From Methylotenera sp. (lineage in GTDB: Bacteria; Pseudomonadota; Gammaproteobacteria; Burkholderiales; Methylophilaceae), in the NCBI RefSeq assembly GCF_029946165.1, contig NZ_JAQSDZ010000018.1, forward strand, positions 62,001-126,000: a stretch of 64,000 nucleotides of DNA. The letters run 5' to 3'. The notes under the pieces were generated by a model. That model had not been told where the DNA came from. It saw nothing but the letters and a program-made list of their open reading frames with translations, and did no database searches. How positions within the stretch are numbered: position 1 is the stretch's first letter; each line of letters begins with the position of its first letter. A program made the translations under genes and the position numbers. Below are positions 56,152 to 64,000 of this stretch, piece after piece.

Positions 56152-57591
56152 TTATTGGCCTTGCTTATTCTCACCAATTTTCACTATTTTGAGTGTATTT
56201 GTCCCACCCGGGCTACCAATCGGTTCACCAAATGTAAGCAGAACTGTATCGCCCAACTCAACCGCTTTTTGCTGCAGTAAGACTTGCTCCATTTCCTGAA
56301 GAATTTCGTCCCTATTTTTAGTGCCTTGCTCTATAGGAAATGGATACACTCCGCGATGCAAAGTCAGCTTTCTACGCGCGTATTTATCTGGTGAAAGCGC
56401 ATAAATCGGCATCTCCGAATCTGCGCGAGATAGCCATTGTGCAGCATTCCCTGACTGCGTAAGTGCAGCAATGGCTTTCACTTTTAAGTGCTGCGCGGTA
56501 TAAATCGCAGCCGCAGCTATCGCTTCATCAGTCTTAAGAAAGACTTGTTCAACTCTTCGCGCATGAGGTTGTATGTAATACTCTTTTTCAGCTTCCATCA
56601 CCACGCGATGCACCGCTTGCACACTTTCTAAAGGATACTGTCCTGCCGCCGTTTCAGCCGACAGCATGATCGCATCAGTGCCATCTAAAACGGCATTAGC
56701 CACATCAGAAACTTCAGCGCGCGTTGGAATTGGGCTGTTAATCATAGACTCCATCATTTGCGTGGCGGTAATCACCAATTTATTTTGCTCACGCGCCATG
56801 CGTATCATGCGTTTCTGCAAGCCTGGAATAGCCGCATCGCCGACTTCCACGCCCAAGTCACCACGCGCGACCATAATCGCATCTGAGGCGTCAATGATAG
56901 ACTCTAAATTATCAATCGCTTCAGCACGCTCAATTTTGGCAATAATGTTAGCCTTACCGCCAGCTTGTTGCACTAATACGCGAGCAAGCTCCACATCTAA
57001 CGCTGTTCTAGGAAAGGACAAGGCAACATAATCCGCCTCTAATGCAACGGCGGTTAGAATATCTTCACGATCTTTTTCTGTAAGCGCTTCAGCCGACAAA
57101 CCACCGCCAAGGCGATTGATGCCTTTATTATTGCTTAATACACCGCCATTCATCACTAAGCAATGAATCTGATTACCTTTTACTCTATCTACTTGCATGG
57201 TGATACGGCCATCGTCTAGCAGCAAAATAACGCCTTCCACAACTTCTTGCGGTAATGTTTTGTAATCCAAACCAACATGATCTTGATTACCTAATTGGCA
57301 ATCAGAATCAAGAATAAAAATGTCACCAGTTTTTAAAGTGATTTTGCCCAGCTCAAACTTGCCAATACGTATTTTGGGGCCTTGCAAATCACACAGAACG
57401 CCAATAGGGCGGTTCAACTTTAAGGCAATGGAACGCACCATTTCTGCCCGATTAATATGTTCTTCCGCGCTTCCATGCGAGAAGTTTAATCTCACTACGT
57501 TAACACCAGCCATAATCATGCGCGCCAACATTTCCTCACTATTGGAGGATGGGCCTAGTGTTGCAACAATTTTTGTTTTACGTAATGTCAA
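56152..57591 (-). CDS. pyk: Pyruvate kinase
   Basis: 479 residues. It makes pyruvate and ATP from phosphoenolpyruvate. RKTKIVATLGPSS, VNVVRLNFSHG, the catalytic IIAKIERAEAIDN and MVARGDLGVEV are visible, and the C-terminal allosteric domain is present. The start is TTG 57591 (MTLRKTKIV), with AAGG about 10 bases before. It lies downstream of pgk but has its own start after the pgk terminator. Confidence 0.97.
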   Translation of the reverse strand: MTLRKTKIVATLGPSSNSEEMLARMIMAGVNVVRLNFSHGSAEEHINRAEMVRSIALKLNRPIGVLCDLQGPKIRIGKFELGKITLKTGDIFILDSDCQLGNQDHVGLDYKTLPQEVVEGVILLLDDGRITMQVDRVKGNQIHCLVMNGGVLSNNKGINRLGGGLSAEALTEKDREDILTAVALEADYVALSFPRTALDVELARVLVQQAGGKANIIAKIERAEAIDNLESIIDASDAIMVARGDLGVEVGDAAIPGLQKRMIRMAREQNKLVITATQMMESMINSPIPTRAEVSDVANAVLDGTDAIMLSAETAAGQYPLESVQAVHRVVMEAEKEYYIQPHARRVEQVFLKTDEAIAAAAIYTAQHLKVKAIAALTQSGNAAQWLSRADSEMPIYALSPDKYARRKLTLHRGVYPFPIEQGTKNRDEILQEMEQVLLQQKAVELGDTVLLTFGEPIGSPGGTNTLKIVKIGENKQGQ

Positions 57592-57644
57592 AGTAATGCC
57601 TTTTTAACTCTTTATAACTACAAGTATAAGCTTAAATTTCAAAT

Positions 57645-57671
57645 AAAAATGGGGCTTATCGCCCCATTTTT
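57645..57671 (-). terminator. Terminator after pgk
   Basis: On the minus strand AAAAATGGGGC, a 5-nt loop, GCCCCATTTTT. It lies between pgk and pyk, so pyk probably has its own promoter. Confidence 0.88.
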
Positions 57672-57690
57672 GTATAACTACTATGAGAAG

Positions 57691-58872
57691 TTAAGCTGAG
57701 GCTCTCTGCTCAAGTATCTCAACGGCTGGTAATTTTTTACCTTCTAAAAACTCTAAAAATGCACCACCCGCGGTTGAAATATAATCGACTTTATCTTCGA
57801 TGCCATATTTCTGTATGGCAGCAATCGTGTCACCGCCACCAGCCAAGGTAAAGGCTTTAGTATTGGCAATCGCATGGGCAATTGTCTTTGTACCTTCACC
57901 AAATTGGTCAAACTCAAATACACCAACTGGGCCATTCCAAACCACAGTACCAGCATTTTTAATAATCTCTGCTATTTCATTAGCAGATTTTGCGCCAATA
58001 TCAAAAATCATATCGTCGACAGCGACATCAGCCACGTCTTTCTTAATGGCAGGCTCATTTGCATCAAATTTCTTACCGCAAACAACATCTACTGCTATAG
58101 GCACCGCCGCTCCCCTTTGGTTCATTTTGTCCATTAAGGTGCGGGCGACTGGTACTAAATCATCTTCACAAAGTGATTTACCTACTTCATTCCCTGCGGC
58201 TTTCAAAAAGGTATTGGCGATACCACCACCCACCACCATTTGATCGACTTTTTCTGACAAACTCTCAAGCACAGTCAACTTAGTTGAAACTTTACTTCCG
58301 CCGACAATCGCGACCATAGGGCGCGCTGGACTAAGCAGGGCTTTTGTTAGGGCATCTAACTCATTCACTAATAAAATACCTGCGGCAGCGACAGGTGCGA
58401 ACTTTGCCACGCCATGCGTTGAAGCTTCTGCACGATGCGCTGTACCGAATGCATCCATTACAAAGATGTCACAAAGTTTGGCATATTTTTGTGACAATTC
58501 GTCGTTGCTTTTTTTCTCACCTTTATTGAATCGGCAGTTTTCTAATACTACTAATTCACCGGCAGCGACTTCAAAGCCACCCTCTACCCAATCTTTAACT
58601 AAACGTATAGGTTTTCCTAGTTTGGCAGAAATTACATCAACCACTGGTTTTAATGAATTTTCTTCTGAAAAAACACCTTCTTCAGGACGACCTAAATGCG
58701 ATGTCACCATCACTTTTGCACCCGCTTTAAGTGCATATTCAATCGTTGCCATCGATGCTGAAATGCGAGCGTCAGAGCTAACTTTGCCATCGGCGACTGG
58801 TACATTTAAATCCGCACGTATTAAAACGCGCTTACCATTTAAATCTAAATCCGTCATTTTAATTACATTCAT
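57691..58872 (-). CDS. pgk: Phosphoglycerate kinase
   Basis: 393 residues from ATG 58872, which has GAGGAG 9 bases upstream; an in-frame ATG at 58896 would add 8 residues of which the site itself is part. Motifs: [35 protein letters not shown] and [10 protein letters not shown]. It transfers phosphate between 1,3-bisphosphoglycerate and ADP. It is part of the gap-(small gene)-pgk-pyk row. Confidence 0.97.
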   Translation of the reverse strand: MNVIKMTDLDLNGKRVLIRADLNVPVADGKVSSDARISASMATIEYALKAGAKVMVTSHLGRPEEGVFSEENSLKPVVDVISAKLGKPIRLVKDWVEGGFEVAAGELVVLENCRFNKGEKKSNDELSQKYAKLCDIFVMDAFGTAHRAEASTHGVAKFAPVAAAGILLVNELDALTKALLSPARPMVAIVGGSKVSTKLTVLESLSEKVDQMVVGGGIANTFLKAAGNEVGKSLCEDDLVPVARTLMDKMNQRGAAVPIAVDVVCGKKFDANEPAIKKDVADVAVDDMIFDIGAKSANEIAEIIKNAGTVVWNGPVGVFEFDQFGEGTKTIAHAIANTKAFTLAGGGDTIAAIQKYGIEDKVDYISTAGGAFLEFLEGKKLPAVEILEQRASA

Positions 58873-58940
58873 TCTCTGAAACTCCTCAATATCCATCTAT
58901 AACACTGGCAATATATCCACGCACACTATTTTTACTGCTC

Positions 58941-59177
58941 TTACGACTTTATCCAGTAAAACTCGATTTTATCTTTATCGCCCATGGCTTTTTCTATAAT
59001 CGCGGCTAAATCCAAATCAGCACCACGTGCCTTCAATGTTTCCAAGGCATCCCGATTTACCCAATACTCTTGGTCATCTTTATGCTCTTCGGTTAATTCA
59101 TCATTCAAAAACTTTAATTGGGCGTAGCTAATCTGACCTAACCAACGATTAGTGCTTTTATCTTTCAGCGTAATCAT
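58941..59177 (-). CDS. Small conserved-looking protein between gap and pgk
   Basis: 78 residues, not recognised. It is acidic and soluble, predicted strand-helix-strand: ITLKDKSTNRWLGQIS, a helix LKFLNDELTEEHKDDQEYW, then DALETLKARGADLDLAAIIEKAM and a closing strand IEFYWIKS. No Cys or His cluster and no membrane segment. It is in line with gap and pgk (gaps of 80 and 68 bp), so may be co-expressed with glycolytic genes. GGAAATAG precedes the ATG. Confidence 0.7.
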   Translation of the reverse strand: MITLKDKSTNRWLGQISYAQLKFLNDELTEEHKDDQEYWVNRDALETLKARGADLDLAAIIEKAMGDKDKIEFYWIKS

Positions 59178-59257
59178 CTATTTCCTTACTTTTAAAATTT
59201 GGAATCAAATCGAAATAGGCTGAAATCAGCCCATTCAAATGACACAACTTACACCAG

Positions 59258-60277
<1,020 letters not shown>

Positions 60278-60346
60278 TCAATAATCGCCATGTAAACGAA
60301 AAGCAAAATGATTAAATGACGTAAAGAAATACTAATCTCATAAACA

Positions 60347-60378
60347 AATAGGGCACCTCACAAGTGAGGTGCCCTATT
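60347..60378 (-). terminator. Hairpin terminator between tkt and gap
   Basis: AATAGGGCACCTCAC (60347-60361) pairs perfectly over 15 bp with 60364-60378, with only 2 bases between. The minus-strand tail (TTTGTTTATG) is only partly T-rich, so some read-through to gap is likely. Confidence 0.75.
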
Positions 60379-60427
60379 AAACTAAGCAGCTAGTTAACTA
60401 CAGCGCTTAAAATTAAAGCACCTTAAA

Positions 60428-62410
60428 TTACAGTACTGATTTTACCGTTGCAACAACATTTTCAACTGTGAAGCCGAAATGTTTCATTAACACGCCACCA
60501 GGAGCTGATTCACCGAATGTATCGATACCAACAACAGCACCTTCTAAACCTACATATTTACGCCAGAAGTCAGTTACACCAGCTTCAACAGCCACGCGTT
60601 TAACACCTGGAGTTAATACGCTGTCTTTGTAAGCTTTATCTTGACGGTCAAATACGTTAGTTGATGGCATTGAAACTACGCGTACTTTAGTACCAGCAGC
60701 GTTCAATTCAGCAGCTGCTTTAACCGCTAATTCAAGTTCAGAACCGTTAGCGATAATGATAACTTGTGCGCCAGCAACATCAGACAATACATAACCACCT
60801 TTGCGCATTAAATCAAATTGTGCAGCATCATGTTTCATGCCTGCAACGTTTTGACGGCTTAATACTAAGCTAGATGGACCATCTTTACGCTCAACCGCAG
60901 CAACCCAAGACACAGCAGTCTCTGTTGAGTTACCTGGACGCCATACATCCATGTTTGGAATCAAGCGTAAACCAGCAGTATTTTCGATTGGTTGATGTGT
61001 AGGACCATCTTCACCTTGACCGATAGAGTCATGTGTTAACACAGCAATGGTGCGTTGTTTCATCAATGCAGCCATACGCAATGCGCTCTTCGCGTAGTCA
61101 GAGAACATATGGAATGTACCGCCGAATGGTACTAAACCACCGTGTAATGCCATACCGTTCATGATTGCAAACATACCGAATTCACGTACGCCGTATGAGA
61201 TGTAGTTACCTGGTTTTTTAGCATCAACGTGAACAAAGCTAGCAGTTGAAGTTAAGTTTGAACCAGTTAAGTCAGCAGAACCACCTAAGAATTCTGGTAA
61301 CAATGGCGCTAATGCACCGATAACGTTTTGTGAAGCTTTACGTGTTGCAACGCCTTCTGCTTTTTCGTTTGTAGAAGCGATAATTGCATCAGTTGCTTCT
61401 TTCCAGTTAGCTGGTAAGTCACCTGACATGCGGCGTGTGTATTCAGCAGCTTCAGTTGGGAATGCTTTTGCGTATGCAGCAAATTTATCATTCCATGAAG
61501 ATTCAGCAGCAGCGCCTTTAGCAGTTGCATCCCAACCAGCGTATACATCAGCTGGGATTACGAATGGCTCGTGGTTCCAACCAATGTTTGCACGTGTAGC
61601 AGCAACTTCTTCTAAACCTAATGCAGAACCGTGGCAGTCGTGTGAACCACATTTGTTTGGTGAACCCATACCAATAACAGTTTTACAGCAGATCAATGAT
61701 GGTTTGTCTGTTACTTTTTTAGCAGCTTCAATTGCAGCGCCGATTGCAGCAACATCATGACCATCTACTGACTGAACGTGCCAGCCATATGATTCAAAAC
61801 GTTTAGCTGTATCGTCTGTGTACCAACCTTCAATGTGACCATCGATAGAAATACCGTTGTCATCCCAGAATGCTGTTAATTTACCTAAGCCCCATGTACC
61901 AGCTAAAGCACAAGCTTCGTGAGAAACGCCTTCCATCATACAACCGTCGCCTAAGAACACGTATGTGCTATGGTCAACAATGTCGTGGCCGGGTTTGTTG
62001 AATTGGTTAGCTAATAACTTTTCAGCCATTGCGAAACCAACCCCGTTTGCAATACCCTGGCCTAATGGACCTGTTGTTGTTTCAACGCCAGGAGCATAGC
62101 CGTATTCTGGGTGACCAGCACATTTTGAATGCAATTGACGGAATGTTTTTAGTTCGTCGATTGGCAATGCATAACCTGTTAGGTGTAGCAATGAGTAAAT
62201 CAGCATTGAACCGTGGCCGTTAGAAAGCACGAAGCGATCACGATTTGTCCAGCTTGGATTCTTTGGATTATGGCTTAGATGGTTATTCCATAGTTCTTCT
62301 GCAATTTCTGCCATGCCCATAGGCGCACCTGGGTGACCAGAGTTTGCCTTTTGTACCGCATCCATAGATAACGCACGGATGGCGTTGGCTAGGTCTTTAC
62401 GTGTTGCCAT
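60428..62410 (-). CDS. tkt: Transketolase
   Basis: 660 residues. The thiamine-diphosphate motif [13 protein letters not shown] and NNG-like DDNGISIDG are clear, with [18 protein letters not shown] at the start and [15 protein letters not shown] in the Pyr domain. It moves two-carbon units in the pentose phosphate or ribulose-monophosphate pathway. A strong AGGGAGAAA ribosome site precedes ATG 62410. Codon choice is biased toward few codons, as expected for high expression. Confidence 0.98.
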   Translation of the reverse strand: MATRKDLANAIRALSMDAVQKANSGHPGAPMGMAEIAEELWNNHLSHNPKNPSWTNRDRFVLSNGHGSMLIYSLLHLTGYALPIDELKTFRQLHSKCAGHPEYGYAPGVETTTGPLGQGIANGVGFAMAEKLLANQFNKPGHDIVDHSTYVFLGDGCMMEGVSHEACALAGTWGLGKLTAFWDDNGISIDGHIEGWYTDDTAKRFESYGWHVQSVDGHDVAAIGAAIEAAKKVTDKPSLICCKTVIGMGSPNKCGSHDCHGSALGLEEVAATRANIGWNHEPFVIPADVYAGWDATAKGAAAESSWNDKFAAYAKAFPTEAAEYTRRMSGDLPANWKEATDAIIASTNEKAEGVATRKASQNVIGALAPLLPEFLGGSADLTGSNLTSTASFVHVDAKKPGNYISYGVREFGMFAIMNGMALHGGLVPFGGTFHMFSDYAKSALRMAALMKQRTIAVLTHDSIGQGEDGPTHQPIENTAGLRLIPNMDVWRPGNSTETAVSWVAAVERKDGPSSLVLSRQNVAGMKHDAAQFDLMRKGGYVLSDVAGAQVIIIANGSELELAVKAAAELNAAGTKVRVVSMPSTNVFDRQDKAYKDSVLTPGVKRVAVEAGVTDFWRKYVGLEGAVVGIDTFGESAPGGVLMKHFGFTVENVVATVKSVL

Positions 62411-62784
62411 AGATTTCTCCCTAATGATTAACTTGTAGTTTTACGATTCGAATCTGACTAACTAACTACTTGAACTACACTGCAAGTCTTATACAAACTC
62501 GAATAAAACCCTGATTGAATTCTTTAAAAAATCAGCGCAATACACTGCTTTTTGGTAAAAGTGAAATTATTGCTTAATTACCCTTTTTCGGCAAGGGCTT
62601 AGGTTGTATTTGACGCGTAGATAATAATATTTATTTAGCATTTCACTAAATTGAATATTTATTGATTGCATAAATTACAGCCAAAAAAATAAAGCCAGCG
62701 GGTAAGCTGGCTTTATAAATTGAAAGTCGTTTTAGAAAATTAAACCATCAATTTGATGACTCATCTTTGATATACAAAACTTAA
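62411..62784. promoter_or_regulatory. tkt upstream region
   Basis: No gene seen. It contains the tkt ribosome site and presumably its promoter, and the terminator of the EF-hand gene at 62683-62714. Confidence 0.5.
62683..62714 (-). terminator. Terminator after the EF-hand protein gene
   Basis: On the minus strand AAAGCCAGC, loop TTACCC, GCTGGCTTTATTTTTTT: a 9-bp perfect stem with a T-run. Confidence 0.9.
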
Positions 62785-63261
62785 CTACAAAAGTTTAGCC
62801 GCCCATTCTTGCGCACTAATCTCTTTATCACCTGATGTATCTTTATGTGTAAAAATGGTTTGATGGAAAGCTAAAAACTCCTCTCTTGTGACCTTATGGT
62901 CGCCATCAGTATCCATCGCTCCCATCATTTTCATGGACCGTAACTCTCGGCTATAACCGCCTGTTGCAAGATCAAGTTTAGACTGTTTAGCTGGTCCAGC
63001 CCATTCTTTAGCATCAACTGAACCATCTTTGTCTTTATCAAGCTCGTCGAAAATGCTGTTGTAATAAGTATCCGATTCAGTAGCTGTTACCATGTGATTG
63101 CCATCAGCATCCAACATTTTCATCATGCCCATTTTGCTAAACTCACGTGCATAACCGCCTGTACCCAACATTGCATCTGCAGCAAAAGCTGGTGCTGATA
63201 GAACGCCTGCTGAAAGTAATGTCACTGCCACTAATACCACGTTTTTAATTTGAATGTTCAT
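62785..63261 (-). CDS. Exported EF-hand calcium-binding protein
   Basis: 158 residues. Sec signal peptide (about 1-28, ending APAFAA). Four EF-hand-like loops: DADGNHMVTATE, DKDKDGSVDAKE, DTDGDHKVTREE and DTSGDKEISAQE. They form two similar halves, each preceded by GGY(A/S)RE(F/L)..M, so the gene looks like an internal duplication. Likely binds Ca2+ in the periplasm; role unknown. AAGGAGATATC precedes the ATG and a terminator follows. Confidence 0.85.
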   Translation of the reverse strand: MNIQIKNVVLVAVTLLSAGVLSAPAFAADAMLGTGGYAREFSKMGMMKMLDADGNHMVTATESDTYYNSIFDELDKDKDGSVDAKEWAGPAKQSKLDLATGGYSRELRSMKMMGAMDTDGDHKVTREEFLAFHQTIFTHKDTSGDKEISAQEWAAKLL

Positions 63262-63503
63262 CTTGATATCTCCTTAATAGTGCATATTTAATAAAGTAAT
63301 TTTTGCCGGCAAAGCTTAGTCTTCATGCATATCAAATTCCTTACAAATCATTATTTTAAAAATATCAAAATATTTAATATATTCAACAAATACAGAGTGT
63401 TAGATTGAATATATTTTTTTTAATTACAAGTAGATTTTTATTTAATATTTCCAGTAACGTAACAATTACGCTTAAATTCTGCATATTGTTTTAAACTATA
63501 TCC

Positions 63504-64000
63504 ATGAAATATATTCACCGTTTACTTACATTTACCATAGCAACAATGTTGTTATCAGCATTGTTCGTCACACAATGCATCGCCAAGCAAAATGACAGCA
63601 ATGTTTTACTTGCGCAGGTTTATCAGCGTGGCATAGATGTAAGACAGTATTTAGTAAGTGAAAAGTACGATGGCGTAAGGGCGGTGTGGGATGGCAACAA
63701 ACTTCATACGCGCACAGGTCGCGTAATTGCCGCGCCAACGTGGTTCACCAAAGGCTTACCCACAACTCAACTGGATGGCGAGTTGTGGCTTGGTCATGGC
63801 AAATTTGATGCACTTTCTGGCGCGGTGAGAAAAGACGTGCCGATTGACGAAGAATGGCACGGAGTTAGCTATATGGTATTCGAACTACCAAACGCAACAG
63901 GCACGTTTAACGAGCGCGCTAAACGCATTGTGAAAATCGTCAAACAAGCCAATATTCCACAGTTAAAAGCAGTTAAGCAATATCGAATAAATGATGAGGC
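63504..64000 (+). CDS. ATP-dependent DNA ligase with signal peptide (Lig E-like), 5' part
   Basis: The first 165 codons are in the window; the gene runs off the right edge. Residues 1-27 form a Sec-type signal peptide (MKYIHRLLTFTIATMLLSAL then FVTQCIA). The adenylation motif KYDG has the nucleophile Lys54 (SEKYDGVRAVWDG), and LDGELWLG and VFELP are later nucleotidyltransferase motifs. Such small periplasmic ligases are known in betaproteobacteria and Neisseria/Haemophilus, where a role in uptake or extracellular DNA has been suggested. No strong Shine-Dalgarno is visible. Confidence 0.88.
   Translation, partial: MKYIHRLLTFTIATMLLSALFVTQCIAKQNDSNVLLAQVYQRGIDVRQYLVSEKYDGVRAVWDGNKLHTRTGRVIAAPTWFTKGLPTTQLDGELWLGHGKFDALSGAVRKDVPIDEEWHGVSYMVFELPNATGTFNERAKRIVKIVKQANIPQLKAVKQYRINDE

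Overview
The window looks like the chromosome of a betaproteobacterium, most likely of the Methylophilaceae (Methylotenera/Methylophilus type). That assignment is an inference from moderate-to-low G+C, protein families and gene order: ffh next to a CcsA-type protein, plsC-like/cdsA/pssA/leuA, tgt-yajC-secD-secF, clpS-clpA, dapA-bamC, a complete rnfABCDGE-nth operon, secA, a proton-pumping pyrophosphatase, and tkt-gap-pgk-pyk. No 16S rRNA gene or methanol/methylamine oxidation gene is present to settle it.

Positions 1-4688 are accessory and visibly more A+T-rich. They hold the end of a HigB-like toxin gene, a HigA/ImmA-type antitoxin, and a compact minus-strand operon of four genes: a DUF4031 protein, a thymidylate synthase/pyrimidine hydroxymethylase homologue with Asp where Asn reads uracil, a protein resembling uracil-DNA glycosylases, and a protein recognised as alpha-glutamyl/putrescinyl-thymine pyrophosphorylase clade 3. 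This looks like a phage- or island-derived base-modification or defence module and is the best candidate for an undescribed system. It stops beside the 3' end of tRNA-Lys(CTT), a classic integration point; tRNA-Lys(TTT) follows.

Positions 5.2-25.5 kb are core housekeeping: ffh, a cytochrome c assembly protein, a HAD phosphatase, a DMT exporter, leuA, phospholipid synthesis (pssA, cdsA, acyltransferase), tgt and the Sec accessory operon (yajC, secD, secF), a CorC/CNNM protein, clpS/clpA, a GST, pyrD and a CHASE3-GGDEF cyclase. A 1-kb gene-poor stretch (25.5-26.6 kb) holds a composite palindromic repeat, then a run of perfect hairpins leading into a 33-codon gene with a strong ribosome binding site. 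It is a good candidate for an undescribed structured RNA leader.

Positions 26.7-35.1 kb carry a molybdopterin oxidoreductase, a RoxA-type ribosomal oxygenase with two small partners (one a mini-secretin), an Ala/Glu-repeat lipoprotein, a metallo-beta-lactamase-fold hydrolase, bamC and dapA. Positions 35.4-42.8 kb are the Rnf operon, nth and a FIST protein. Positions 42.8-46.2 kb hold DUF1841, an ECF sigma/anti-sigma pair and a bufferin/HvfA-like peptide gene with its DUF692 and DUF2063 maturation genes, probably a metal-stress RiPP system.

Positions 46.3-64 kb return to core functions: secA, an M23 peptidase, dciA, a K+-independent H+-pyrophosphatase, a VIT/CCC1-type transporter, soluble pyrophosphatase, purC, and the glycolytic/pentose-phosphate genes pyk, pgk, gap and tkt. 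The window ends with an EF-hand protein and the start of a periplasmic-type ATP-dependent DNA ligase.
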